Assembly: GCA_944325495.1 (NCBI GenBank)
Contig: CALVAD010000016.1
Coordinates: 1 to 37,657 of the forward strand
DNA: 37,657 nucleotides
From: an uncultured Bacteroidales bacterium
Lineage (GTDB): Bacteria; Bacteroidota; Bacteroidia; Bacteroidales; UBA932
Reading direction: 5' to 3'
The position numbers and the translations under genes were made by a program. Each line of letters starts with the position of its first letter. Position 1 is the first letter of the stretch. The notes under the pieces are model-generated. The model did no database searches. It was not told the DNA's origin and worked only from the letters and a program-made list of their open reading frames with translations. This document shows, piece after piece, positions 10,457 through 18,905 of the stretch.

Positions 10457-12178
10457 TCATGCCAGGTCGTCGTCATCCCATGACGACACGCCGGGCTTGC
10501 CCTTGCGCAGGCTCATTATGGCCTGGGAGATGTTGATTATGAAGTCGCCCATCTTCTCGAGATCCTCCACGAGGTCGAGATAGTAGACGCTTTCGAAATA
10601 GGCTTCTCCGTTGTTCTCCACCTCCTTCAGCTCCATGTCGCGCAGCTTGTCACGCATGCGGTTGATGTGGACTTCGGCCTCCACCGCATTGTCGATGTTG
10701 GTGATGGTGGTGCTGTGCTCGAGGTTGTAGATGGTCGCGTCGTAGGCCCGGCCGACCAGGACGATCATCTCGCCGATGTGCTTCTTGTGCTCGTCGGAAA
10801 GCTTCTGCCCGTGGTCGATTCCCCGGGTTATCAGGCGGCTGATGGCCTCGCCGCTGTCGCCGAGCGACTCCATTTCGCCCACGATGCGGTAGAGCGCCTT
10901 GATCAGCAGCGACGAGCTGTCGCTGAGGTTCTCGCGGTTCAGCTTGTTCAGGAAGCTCACCACTTCATATTCTATGCGGTCGGAGATTTCCTCATACTTC
11001 ACCAGCTTGTCCCTCCAGGGCTGGAATTTGTCTTCCGAGTCCGAAGTCTCGACGGCCAGCCTGATATATTCGAGGTCCTTCTGCATCACGCGCCCGAAAT
11101 GGATCACTTCCTTGCTGGCTTCGGTCAGGGCGAGCTCGGGTGCGGATATGAGCCCGGCGTTGATGTAGACCAGCTTCTCGGGCACCGCTTCGCCGCCCTT
11201 CCTTTCCTTTATGGCCGTCCTGACTATTTTCTCGATGACGGGGATGAACCATATCAGGATGCCGGTGTTGATCAGGTTGAACACGGTGTGCAGCATCGAG
11301 ATGCTGTAGAGCGGGGTCTCCGTGGAGTTCCCGAGGCCTATTCCGTCGATGATCAGATGTATCAGGCCGAGGAAGTATCTGAAGAAGCATACCGCCCAGA
11401 TCACGCCGAATACATTGAAAACGGTATGTGCGAGCGCCGCCCTCTTTGCGTTGGTGTTGCCGACGGCCGCCGCGAGGTTGGCGGTTATCGTCGTCCCTAT
11501 GTTCTCTCCGAGCACCATGGCCGCCGCCATGTCGAACTGGATCCAGCCCATGTTGAGGATTATGAGCGTCAGCGCCACGGTCGCGCTGGAGGACTGAAGC
11601 ACGAGGGTGAGGATAGTGCCGACCATTATGAAGAGAAGCACCGACCATACGCCGTGCCCGGACCATGACTGGATGAACGACAGGACTTCGGGTGTGGACT
11701 GCAGGTCCGGTACGGAGTTCTTCATGAACGAAAGTCCGAGGAACAGGAGGCTGAATCCAACGATGATCTCGCTGATGTCGCGCGTGCGTCCCTTCTTGGA
11801 GAGGCTCATTATGAAGCCAATTGCCATGAGCGGCACCGCAAGGATGGAAATGTCGGCGGAGAAGCCGAACAGGGCGATTATCCATGCGGTGAAAGTGGTC
11901 CCTATGTTGGCTCCCATTATGACGCCTATGGCCTGGGTGAGCGTGAGTATCCCCGCATTCACGAAGCTGACGACCATGACGGTGGTCGCGCTGGAGGACT
12001 GGATGACCGCGGTGACGCCGAGACCGGTCGCCACTCCCTTGAGGGGGTTGGACGTCATGGAGGCCACGAACTTCCTAAGTCCGTCGCCGGCCGTCTTCTG
12101 GAGGCCGGCGCTCATCATGTTCATTCCATAGAGGAACATGCCCAGCGCTCCGAGCAGGGTGATTATGCTTATGAACAT
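10457..12178 (-). CDS. Na+/phosphate cotransporter with C-terminal PhoU-like domain
   Basis: This is an inner-membrane Na/Pi cotransporter of the PNaS family (YjbB/NptA-like). The 573-residue protein starts with MFISIITLLGALGMFLYGM and carries the two inverted repeats typical of the family, each with a QSSSA motif (VIQSSSATTVMVV and VLQSSSATVALTL), within about 9 membrane segments. Residues from about 345 onward form a soluble helical PhoU-like domain. It is divergently arranged with a two-component system of the OmpR/PhoB kind. This suggests phosphate-linked regulation, although the partner relationship is inferred from position. A TACATTTG -7 element precedes it on the minus strand. Some family members are suggested to export phosphate, so the direction of transport is uncertain. 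Confidence 0.92.
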   Translation of the reverse strand: MFISIITLLGALGMFLYGMNMMSAGLQKTAGDGLRKFVASMTSNPLKGVATGLGVTAVIQSSSATTVMVVSFVNAGILTLTQAIGVIMGANIGTTFTAWIIALFGFSADISILAVPLMAIGFIMSLSKKGRTRDISEIIVGFSLLFLGLSFMKNSVPDLQSTPEVLSFIQSWSGHGVWSVLLFIMVGTILTLVLQSSSATVALTLIILNMGWIQFDMAAAMVLGENIGTTITANLAAAVGNTNAKRAALAHTVFNVFGVIWAVCFFRYFLGLIHLIIDGIGLGNSTETPLYSISMLHTVFNLINTGILIWFIPVIEKIVRTAIKERKGGEAVPEKLVYINAGLISAPELALTEASKEVIHFGRVMQKDLEYIRLAVETSDSEDKFQPWRDKLVKYEEISDRIEYEVVSFLNKLNRENLSDSSSLLIKALYRIVGEMESLGDSGEAISRLITRGIDHGQKLSDEHKKHIGEMIVLVGRAYDATIYNLEHSTTITNIDNAVEAEVHINRMRDKLRDMELKEVENNGEAYFESVYYLDLVEDLEKMGDFIINISQAIMSLRKGKPGVSSWDDDDLA

Positions 12179-12186
12179 ATCAGCTG

Positions 12187-12238
12187 GTTAAAATCACGAT
12201 TTAACAGAATGATATTGCAAATGTAGCATAATTTTAAC
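12187..12238. promoter_or_regulatory. Candidate operator: repeated GTTAAAAT half-sites
   Basis: GTTAAAAT (12187-12194), GATTTAAC (12198-12205) and ATTTTAAC (12231-12238) are three copies of one half-site, the first opposed to the other two. They surround the minus-strand -7 element of the phosphate transporter gene and lie just upstream of the response-regulator promoter. A regulator binding here could control both genes. This is a pattern observation in an AT-rich spacer, not a match to a known box. Confidence 0.35.
12218..12225 (-). promoter_or_regulatory. -7 element of the Na/Pi transporter gene
   Basis: Read on the minus strand this is TACATTTG, a full match to TAnnTTTG, 39 bases before the start codon. 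No TTG is found at the expected -33 position. Confidence 0.55.
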
Positions 12239-12245
12239 AATTAGG

Positions 12246-12276
12246 TTGAAAATCATTCGGCGATGTCCTAACTTTG
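12246..12276 (+). promoter_or_regulatory. Promoter of the two-component system
   Basis: TTG (12246-12248), exactly 20 bases, then TAACTTTG (12269-12276), an excellent match to the Bacteroidetes promoter. The response-regulator ATG follows 29 bases later. Confidence 0.75.
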
Positions 12277-12305
12277 CCGTCAGTCAGACATAAAGATCGA
12301 CATAC

Positions 12306-12995
12306 ATGACAGAGGTGCTGATAGTGGAGGACGAGGCGGATATCCTGGATATCCTTTCGTTCAATCTCGAGAATGCCGGCTACAAGGTGCTGGCGGCGTC
12401 ATCCGCAGAGGAAGGGATCAAGCTTCTTGGTCCCGACACCGCGCTGATACTGCTCGACGTGATGCTTCCGGGAATGTCCGGCTTCCAGATGGCCAGGCAG
12501 CTCCGCAAGGAGAACCGCAGCCATGTGCCCATAATATTCCTGACGGCGAGAGGCACCGAGAACGACATACTGACGGGCTTCTCCGCCGGAGGGGACGACT
12601 ATATAGCCAAGCCGTTTTCGATAAACGAGGTGCTGGCGAGGGTGAAGGCCGTGCTCAGGCGCAGCGGCGGAGAGCATGCCGGCGGTGACCTGCTGGACTT
12701 CGGCGGCCTGCACATGGACCTGTCGTCCGAGACGGCCGAGCTCGACGGAAAGCCGCTGTCGCTCTCGCGCAAGGAATTCGACCTCCTGGCCCTGCTCGCG
12801 AAGCATCCCGACACATATTTCTCGCGCGCGGTGCTCATCTCCAGCCTCTGGAAGGACGCCCCGTATGTGCTTGACAGGACGGTGGACGTGCATATCGCGA
12901 GAATCCGCGGCAAGCTGGGCAAGTACCGCGATCTGATAAAGAACAAGACGGGCTTCGGGTATTACGTGGATTCCCACTATGTCGTACAGGAATAG
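12306..12995 (+). CDS. Response regulator, OmpR/PhoB family
   Basis: This is a DNA-binding response regulator of 229 residues. The receiver domain has the acidic pair (VEDEAD), the phosphoacceptor D51 in LLLDVMLPGMSG, the T of IIFLTARG, and K in YIAKPFS. A winged-helix effector domain follows, with the typical SLSRKEFDLLALLAKHP and the recognition region VDVHIARIRGKLG. It overlaps the kinase gene by 17 bases, so the two are co-translated. It is divergent from the Na/Pi transporter gene, which makes a PhoB-like role plausible. However, this subfamily regulates many functions and the assignment rests only on context. Confidence 0.93.
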   Translation: MTEVLIVEDEADILDILSFNLENAGYKVLAASSAEEGIKLLGPDTALILLDVMLPGMSGFQMARQLRKENRSHVPIIFLTARGTENDILTGFSAGGDDYIAKPFSINEVLARVKAVLRRSGGEHAGGDLLDFGGLHMDLSSETAELDGKPLSLSRKEFDLLALLAKHPDTYFSRAVLISSLWKDAPYVLDRTVDVHIARIRGKLGKYRDLIKNKTGFGYYVDSHYVVQE

Positions 12996-14220
12996 GCTCG
13001 TGCTCTATGTCGCGGCGGTCTTCACGGTCTTCGCGCTGATATCCCTGCTTGTCGGCCTGGCCAACGGAGAGCGCTACAAGCAGTCCGTCATGAAGTCGAG
13101 GCTGTCCGGCTATGCGCAGATGGTGGCTGATGCCGACGCCGACGCCGTCTCTGTGACGGAATATTTCCCGGATGACCTGAGGGTCACGATCATCGCCGCC
13201 GACGGGGATGTCGTCTATGATTCGGAGAACCGGACGGACGAAATGGAGAATCACCTTGACCGTCCGGAGATCAGGGAGTGCCTGCGCAGAGGGGAGGGTA
13301 CGGCGCTGCGCCGCTCCGACACCTCTGGCGGCCGGTATTTCTATTATGCCAGGGAGGACGACGGGAACATAGTCCGCGTGGCCCAGAACTTCGACGTCGA
13401 CCTGGACGATTTCCTGAGCACAGACTGGATGTTCCTGCTCTTCGAGTTCCTGCTGCTGCTGTTCTCCCTGTTCCTGCTGTACTTCATGACCGAACGCTAC
13501 GGACGGAAGGAGGAGGAGCGGGCGGACATAGAGACCCGCAGGCTCAAGCACGAGATGACCGGCAACATCTCGCACGAGCTCAAGACGCCGGTGAGCAGCA
13601 TACAGGGCTATCTCGAGACCATAGTCAACCATCCGGAGTTGAGCGAGGACAGGCGCAGGCTCTTCATCGAACGCTCGTACCTCCAGTCCCTGCGGCTTTC
13701 CGACATGATCACGGACATCTCCACGATCACCAAGCTGGAGGAGGCTCCCGAGCAGTTCAAGGTCATGCCCGTCAACATCAAGGTCGTGTTCGAGGAGGTG
13801 CTCGAGGAAATGTCCGACGCGGTAGCCTCCCACGGCATACAGGTGGAGAACAATCTGCAGCCGCTCTGCGTCAGGGGCAACTACAGTCTCATATATTCGA
13901 TCTTCCGCAACCTCATCGAGAACACCATGAAATATGCCGGCGACGGCTCCTGCGTGCATGTCTCCTACAGCCGCTCCCAGGACGGCGCCCATTGCATCGA
14001 CTATTACGATACGGGAAGGGGAGTGGCCGACGACGAGCTGGACAAGATATTCGAGCGTTTCTACAGGCTCGACGCGGACCGCGGCAAGCCTGTGGGCGGC
14101 TCCGGTCTTGGGCTTTCGATAGTCCGCAACGCCGTGCTGTTCCACAAGGGGAGCATCAGGGCGTACCGCGTGCCCGGCGGGGGTCTCGGCTTCCGTTTCA
14201 CTCTGAAGGACCTTAAATAG
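12979..14220 (+). CDS. Sensor histidine kinase (PhoR-like layout)
   Basis: This is a membrane sensor kinase of 413 residues. One membrane helix lies at about residues 8-27, an extracytoplasmic sensor region of about 120 residues follows, and a second helix lies at about 150-170 (very Leu/Phe-rich). The HisKA motif NISHELKTPVSS has the phosphorylated H199. The HATPase_c domain carries the N box (FRNLIENTMKYAG), the G1 box (YYDTGRGVADDE), the F box (FERFYRLD) and the G2 box (GGSGLGLSIVRNA), all intact. There is no obvious HAMP or PAS domain between the helix and HisKA. It overlaps the response regulator by 17 bases, and its cognate partner is almost certainly that protein. The signal sensed is unknown; proximity to a phosphate transporter suggests phosphate. 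Confidence 0.93.
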   Translation: MSYRNRLVLYVAAVFTVFALISLLVGLANGERYKQSVMKSRLSGYAQMVADADADAVSVTEYFPDDLRVTIIAADGDVVYDSENRTDEMENHLDRPEIRECLRRGEGTALRRSDTSGGRYFYYAREDDGNIVRVAQNFDVDLDDFLSTDWMFLLFEFLLLLFSLFLLYFMTERYGRKEEERADIETRRLKHEMTGNISHELKTPVSSIQGYLETIVNHPELSEDRRRLFIERSYLQSLRLSDMITDISTITKLEEAPEQFKVMPVNIKVVFEEVLEEMSDAVASHGIQVENNLQPLCVRGNYSLIYSIFRNLIENTMKYAGDGSCVHVSYSRSQDGAHCIDYYDTGRGVADDELDKIFERFYRLDADRGKPVGGSGLGLSIVRNAVLFHKGSIRAYRVPGGGLGFRFTLKDLK

Positions 14221-14301
14221 CTTCTGCTCCACGGGGGCTCAGGCGGCCGTTCCCGCCGACTTCCGCTACCGCCTCCGCCCGCATGTCCGGGACGGGGCGG
14301 A

Positions 14302-14333
14302 TTTGTATTTCTCCCGGCTTTTCGCTAACTTTG
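14302..14333 (+). promoter_or_regulatory. Promoter of the rubredoxin and sugar-nucleotide gene run
   Basis: TTTG (14302-14305), 20 bases, then TAACTTTG (14326-14333): a full promoter match. It lies over the in-frame upstream ATG at 14303, which argues for the later start at 14354. Confidence 0.75.
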
Positions 14334-14353
14334 AAAAAAATCTGCATTCGATT

Positions 14354-14494
14354 ATGGCTAAAGAAGAAAAGGTTTGGATATGTTCCGTATGCGGCTATAA
14401 ATTCGTTGGACCGAAACCCCCGAAGGAGTGCCCGGTATGCCATGCTTCAAGCGAGTATTTCGATGAGGTGAAGGACGATACGGTGCAGCAGTAA
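14354..14494 (+). CDS. Small rubredoxin-type iron protein (46 residues)
   Basis: The short protein MAKEEKVWICSVCGYKFVGP carries two CxxC knuckles: C10/C13 (CSVCGY) and C26/C29 (CPVC). This is the iron-binding pattern of rubredoxin and of the C-terminal domain of rubrerythrin. It probably carries a single Fe(Cys)4 centre and acts in electron transfer or peroxide defence in an anaerobe. It is smaller than classic rubredoxins (about 52-54 residues) and matches stand-alone rubrerythrin-tail proteins. An upstream in-frame ATG at 14303 would overlap the promoter, so 14354 is preferred. It lies 12 bases before rfbA and is probably co-transcribed, though a functional link is not evident. Confidence 0.85.
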   Translation: MAKEEKVWICSVCGYKFVGPKPPKECPVCHASSEYFDEVKDDTVQQ

Positions 14495-14506
14495 AACGAG
14501 ACAGCT

Positions 14507-15418
14507 ATGAAAGGTATAGTTCTGGCCGGAGGGTCGGGTACGAGACTGTATCCGATCACGAAGGGCGTGAGCAAGCAGCTTCTGCCCATCTATGACAAGC
14601 CTATGATCTACTATCCGCTGTCGGTCCTCATGCTTGCGGGCATACGGGATATACTGATCATCTCCACCCCCTACGATCTCCCGGGTTTCCGCAGGCTGCT
14701 GGGTGACGGGAGCGATTACGGAGTGCGTTTCGAATATGCCGAGCAGCCTTCGCCCGACGGCCTCGCGCAGGCGTTCATAATAGGCGAGAAGTTCATAGGC
14801 GGAGATTCGGTCTGCCTCGTGCTCGGCGACAACATCTTCCACGGATCCGGCTTCTCGACCCTGCTCAAGAACGCCGTGCATACTGCCGAGAACGATGCGA
14901 AGGCGACGGTGTTCGGCTACTGGGTCAGCGATCCCGAGCGCTACGGAGTCGCGGAGTTCGACAAGGACGGCAACTGCCTTTCGATCGAGGAGAAGCCTGC
15001 GGAACCCAAGTCAAACTATGCGGTGGTGGGACTCTATTTCTACCCCAACAGGGTCGTGGACGTGGCTGCGCATATCAGGCCGTCGGCGCGCGGGGAGCTC
15101 GAGATCACTACCGTCAACCAGGAATTCCTGGCCAAGGGTCAGCTCAAGGTCCAGACGCTCGGAAGGGGGTTTGCGTGGCTCGACACCGGAACCCATGACT
15201 CGCTCGCCGAGGCCACGGCATACATAGAGACCATAGAGAAGCGTCAGGGGCTCAAGGTCGCATGTCTCGAAGGAATAGCCCTCCGCAAAGGCTGGATAGG
15301 TCCGGACAAGGTGCGCGAGCTGGCGCGGCCGATGCTCAAGAACCAGTACGGGCAGTATCTTCTGAAGACGGCCGACGACTTCGAGAGAAACAACATCTGG
15401 GGAGCGGACGAATTCTGA
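14507..15418 (+). CDS. rfbA: Glucose-1-phosphate thymidylyltransferase
   Basis: RfbA (RmlA) makes dTDP-glucose from glucose-1-phosphate and dTTP, the first step to dTDP-L-rhamnose. The protein has 303 residues. The N terminus has the nucleotidyltransferase signature [20 protein letters not shown], followed by [18 protein letters not shown], the metal-binding [10 protein letters not shown], and [19 protein letters not shown]. All are hallmarks of the short RmlA type. It is the first of three consecutive rhamnose genes. Glucose-1-phosphate could come from the phosphohexomutase encoded at 20253-21914. No defects are seen. Confidence 0.97.
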   Translation: MKGIVLAGGSGTRLYPITKGVSKQLLPIYDKPMIYYPLSVLMLAGIRDILIISTPYDLPGFRRLLGDGSDYGVRFEYAEQPSPDGLAQAFIIGEKFIGGDSVCLVLGDNIFHGSGFSTLLKNAVHTAENDAKATVFGYWVSDPERYGVAEFDKDGNCLSIEEKPAEPKSNYAVVGLYFYPNRVVDVAAHIRPSARGELEITTVNQEFLAKGQLKVQTLGRGFAWLDTGTHDSLAEATAYIETIEKRQGLKVACLEGIALRKGWIGPDKVRELARPMLKNQYGQYLLKTADDFERNNIWGADEF

Positions 15419-15422
15419 CGAG

Positions 15423-15995
15423 ATGGAAGTGATTCATACGGAAATACCCGGAGTGGAGATCATAGAGCCGCGCGTGTTCCGCGACAGCAGGGGTTATTTT
15501 TTCGAGTCCTGGTCCCAGCGGGAGTTCGACCTGAAGGTCAGGCCCGTGGCTTTCGTCCAGGACAATGAGAGCAGAAGCACCTACGGCGTGGTGCGCGGCC
15601 TGCATTTCCAGAAGGGCCGCAGTTCGCAGGGCAAGCTCGTGCGGGTCGTAAGCGGCTCGGTGCTCGACATCGCGGTGGACATAAGGCGCGGCAGCCCCAC
15701 CTTCGGGAAGCATGTGGCGGTCGAACTGAGCGGGGAGAACCATCGCCAGCTCTTCATTCCGCGCGGCTTCGCCCACGGATTCAGCGTGCTGAGCGACGAA
15801 GTGGTGTTCCAGTACAAGTGCGACAATTTCTACGATCCGGCATCGGAAGGGGCTATCGCGTGGGACGACCCCGAACTGGGTATAGACTGGCGCATTCCCA
15901 CCGGCAAGGCGGTCCTGAGCGCCAAGGACATGGAACATCCCAGGCTCGCGGACGCGGACTGTCTGTTTGACTATAACGAGGACCTCTATCTATGA
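15423..15995 (+). CDS. rfbC: dTDP-4-dehydrorhamnose 3,5-epimerase
   Basis: RfbC (RmlC) epimerises dTDP-4-keto-6-deoxyglucose at C3 and C5. The protein has 190 residues, the normal size for this cupin-fold dimer. The active-site region GVVRGLHFQKG carries the catalytic histidine, RGFAHGFSVLSD is conserved, and the Tyr region YKCDNFYDPASEGAIAW follows. It starts 4 bases after the rfbA stop and overlaps rfbD by 4 bases (ATGA), so these genes form a tight operon. Confidence 0.97.
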   Translation: MEVIHTEIPGVEIIEPRVFRDSRGYFFESWSQREFDLKVRPVAFVQDNESRSTYGVVRGLHFQKGRSSQGKLVRVVSGSVLDIAVDIRRGSPTFGKHVAVELSGENHRQLFIPRGFAHGFSVLSDEVVFQYKCDNFYDPASEGAIAWDDPELGIDWRIPTGKAVLSAKDMEHPRLADADCLFDYNEDLYL

Positions 15996-16960
15996 ATATA
16001 CTGGTAACAGGCGCCTGGGGACAGCTTGGCAGCTGGCTCAGGATTCTGGCTTCGGCTGCCTCCGACCGTTTTGTGTTCACCGACGTTGCGCAGGCCGGGG
16101 AGGAGCAGCTTGAAATGCTCAGGAGGCTCGGAGGCGGCAATGTGCCCCTCGGTTGCTCTGCGCTGGATATCACCGACATCGACGGCATAAGACAGACCGC
16201 AGAAGCCCATGGCATAGACGCGATAGTCAATTGCGCGGCCTTCACCAATGTCGATGCCGCCGAGGACAGGCCGGAACTGGCGGAAGCCCTCAATGCCGCC
16301 GCCGTCGGGAATCTCGCGGCCGTAGCGCGCGAGAGGAACGCTCTGCTGGTGCACATAAGCACCGACTACGTGTTCGGCGCCGACCCCTACAACACTCCGT
16401 GCTCCGAGGATCGGAAAGGCACGCCCAGCGGGGTCTACGGCCTCACGAAACTTCATGGCGAGCAGGCCGTCATCGCATCTGGTTGCAAATACGTGATAAT
16501 GCGCACTGCGTGGCTTTACAGCGAATTCGGGAAGAATTTCCTCAAGACCATGCTGGCGCTCACTGCGTTGAAGCCGGAGATCAGGGTTGTCTTCGACCAG
16601 GCGGGGACTCCCACCTACGCCGCCGGCCTCGCCCATGCGGTGCTTGCGGTGCTGGACGACTACAGGAGCGCCGGAACGACAGGCGTGACATATCATAAAT
16701 CCGGAATATACAATTTCTCGGACGAGGGAGTGTGCAGCTGGTATGATTTCGCGAAGGCCGTGGCGGCGTTCGCGGGACATGACTCATGCCGGATACTGCC
16801 CTGCCACAGCGGCGAGTTCCCGAGCAAGGTGGTGCGGCCGGCGTATTCGGTGCTGGACAAGACCAGGATCAAGGAGACTTTCGGGCTCGAACTGCAATGG
16901 TGGCCCGAAGGCGTGAGGAAGTGCACGGCCTCGCTCGCGGCCCATGCCTCCCGTGACTGA
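15992..16960 (+). CDS. rfbD: dTDP-4-dehydrorhamnose reductase
   Basis: RfbD (RmlD) reduces dTDP-4-keto-L-rhamnose to dTDP-L-rhamnose with NAD(P)H. The protein has 322 residues and an extended-SDR fold. The nucleotide-binding motif is VTGAWGQLGSWL, the central block is HISTDYVFGAD, and the catalytic YxxxK is YGLTKLHGEQ. The insert between about residues 20 and 60 (TDVAQAGEEQLEMLRRLGGG) is a little longer than in the shortest homologues. The 4-base overlap with rfbC indicates coupling. The missing pathway enzyme, dTDP-glucose 4,6-dehydratase (rfbB), is not in this window. Confidence 0.95.
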   Translation: MNILVTGAWGQLGSWLRILASAASDRFVFTDVAQAGEEQLEMLRRLGGGNVPLGCSALDITDIDGIRQTAEAHGIDAIVNCAAFTNVDAAEDRPELAEALNAAAVGNLAAVARERNALLVHISTDYVFGADPYNTPCSEDRKGTPSGVYGLTKLHGEQAVIASGCKYVIMRTAWLYSEFGKNFLKTMLALTALKPEIRVVFDQAGTPTYAAGLAHAVLAVLDDYRSAGTTGVTYHKSGIYNFSDEGVCSWYDFAKAVAAFAGHDSCRILPCHSGEFPSKVVRPAYSVLDKTRIKETFGLELQWWPEGVRKCTASLAAHASRD

Positions 16961-16988
16961 GAGGATCATCTAATCGAACTTATTGCTT

Positions 16989-18905
16989 ATGAACAAAATA
17001 TTCAGAAAATGGCTCGGCAAATATGTCTCCGAATATCTGAACACGACGGTCATATATCTCATGGACGTGTTCCTTTCGGTGGCAGCGTCGGGTATCGTGA
17101 TACTTATAGCCATCGTCTTTTTCGACCACGTCTTTCCGTCCGACTTCATCCTGTGGTGGCTGGCTTCCTCCGCCCTGACGTCCATGGTGGTGTTCTATCT
17201 GACCCGAAGCTACCGGGTGATCATCCGCCACTCCACGATGCGGGACCTCGGGAGGTACACGCTGGCCATAATTGCCAAGGACGCCGTCATGTATGCGGCT
17301 CTCTCCCTCCTGTTCGGGGCATCGGACATATTGTTCCTGCTGCTCATGCTGGATTTCTTCATCGGACTCTTCCTGCTGTTCATGGTCAGGTTGCTCATGA
17401 TAATGGTCTACGACCAGATGAAGAAGAACAGCATAAGGCGCCGCAACTGCATCAACGTCCTGGTGTTCGGGACTTCCGACAAGTCTGTAGCCATCGCGAC
17501 GCGGCTCTCCAATTCTCCGCATTACCGGGTGGTGGGCTTCCTGGCCGGCACCGACGGCCCGGGCCACATGATGCTGTCGGATTTCCCCGTGTTCCACTGC
17601 GCTGACGCCAGGGCGTTCGAGCTTTTCGTCAGGGACCACAGCATAGGCGGACTGCTGTTCGCCACGGAGAAGGATGCCCGCAACTGTCAGGACAGCCTGA
17701 TACAGTTCGCCGTAAGGAACAAGGTCAAGGTGCTGCTTTCGCCCACAATAGACGAGATGGTGGGCGGCAGGCTCATGCACAACCGGGTCAGGGAGATCAA
17801 GATAGAGGATTTGCTCGGACGTGAGGAGATCAGGATATCCATGGACGAGATTGTCGAGAACTTCCGCGGCAAGACCGTGATGGTCACCGGGGCCGCCGGT
17901 TCCATAGGTTCCGAACTCTGCCGGCAGCTCGCCGGATTCGGGGTCAGGATGCTGGTGCTCTACGACAACGCCGAGACCCCCATGCACAATCTGCGTCTCG
18001 AACTTGAGGAAAGATTCCCGGAGCTCAAGTTCGTGCCCGTCATCGGGGATGTGCGTATGCCTAACAGGCTCGACTTCGCCTTCCGCTCATGGAAGCCCCA
18101 GGTGGTGTTCCACGCGGCGGCCTACAAGCATGTGCCCCTGATGGAGGAGAACCCCTGCGAAGCCGTGATAGCCAATGTCGCGGGCACGAGGAACGTGGCC
18201 GACAAATGCATAGAGTACGGGGTCGAGAAGATGGTCATGATTTCCACTGACAAGGCCGTAAATCCCACGAACATCATGGGCTGCACCAAGCGTCTCGCCG
18301 AGATATATGTGCAGAGTCTGGGCATAGCCGTGGAGAAGGGCGAGGTCAAGGGCGCCACGAAGTTCGTCACCACGCGTTTCGGCAACGTGCTCGGCTCCAA
18401 CGGTTCGGTGATACCGCGTTTCCGCGAGCAGATAGAGAGCGGAGGCCCTGTGACCGTGACGGACAGGAACATCACGCGCTTCTTCATGACCATCCCCGAG
18501 GCCTGCCGTCTCGTGATGGAGGCCGCGACCATGTCCACCGGAAACCGCATCTGCGTGTTCGACATGGGGGCTTCGGTCAAGATCGACCATCTCGCGAGGC
18601 GCATGATAGAGCTTGCCGGATTCGTGCCGGACAAGGACATAAAGATAGAATATACCGGCCTGCGTCCCGGCGAGAAGCTGTACGAGGAGGTCCTTTCCAA
18701 CGCCGAGAACACGCTGCCAACCTCGCACGACCGCATACGCATAGCCAAGGTCAGGGATTATGACTACAACGAGGCCAGGGACTATGCCGATCGGCTTGAG
18801 GAACTCGCCCGCAAGGTGGACATCCCGGCTATGGTGCGCCTCATGAAGGAGGTGGTGCCGGAATTCAAGAGCCGTAACTCGGAATTTGAAAAATACGACA
18901 GATAG
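16989..18905 (+). CDS. Membrane nucleotide-sugar 4,6-dehydratase, CapD/WbpM/PglF type
   Basis: A 638-residue membrane enzyme that probably dehydrates a UDP-HexNAc, the first step to rare amino sugars for surface glycans. Four hydrophobic helices span about residues 15-140. A first Rossmann-like domain follows (VLVFGTSDKSVAIATRL), then the SDR catalytic domain with GAAGSIGSELCRQL. The motif STDKAVNPTNIMGCTKR has Met where ordinary SDRs carry the catalytic Tyr; this is normal for the PglF/WbpM group. The C terminus holds YTGLRPGEKLYEEVLS. A TTG at 16983 could add two residues; the ATG at 16989 is preferred. It starts 28 bases after rfbD and abuts the next gene directly. Product stereochemistry cannot be decided from sequence. 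Confidence 0.93.
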   Translation: MNKIFRKWLGKYVSEYLNTTVIYLMDVFLSVAASGIVILIAIVFFDHVFPSDFILWWLASSALTSMVVFYLTRSYRVIIRHSTMRDLGRYTLAIIAKDAVMYAALSLLFGASDILFLLLMLDFFIGLFLLFMVRLLMIMVYDQMKKNSIRRRNCINVLVFGTSDKSVAIATRLSNSPHYRVVGFLAGTDGPGHMMLSDFPVFHCADARAFELFVRDHSIGGLLFATEKDARNCQDSLIQFAVRNKVKVLLSPTIDEMVGGRLMHNRVREIKIEDLLGREEIRISMDEIVENFRGKTVMVTGAAGSIGSELCRQLAGFGVRMLVLYDNAETPMHNLRLELEERFPELKFVPVIGDVRMPNRLDFAFRSWKPQVVFHAAAYKHVPLMEENPCEAVIANVAGTRNVADKCIEYGVEKMVMISTDKAVNPTNIMGCTKRLAEIYVQSLGIAVEKGEVKGATKFVTTRFGNVLGSNGSVIPRFREQIESGGPVTVTDRNITRFFMTIPEACRLVMEAATMSTGNRICVFDMGASVKIDHLARRMIELAGFVPDKDIKIEYTGLRPGEKLYEEVLSNAENTLPTSHDRIRIAKVRDYDYNEARDYADRLEELARKVDIPAMVRLMKEVVPEFKSRNSEFEKYDR

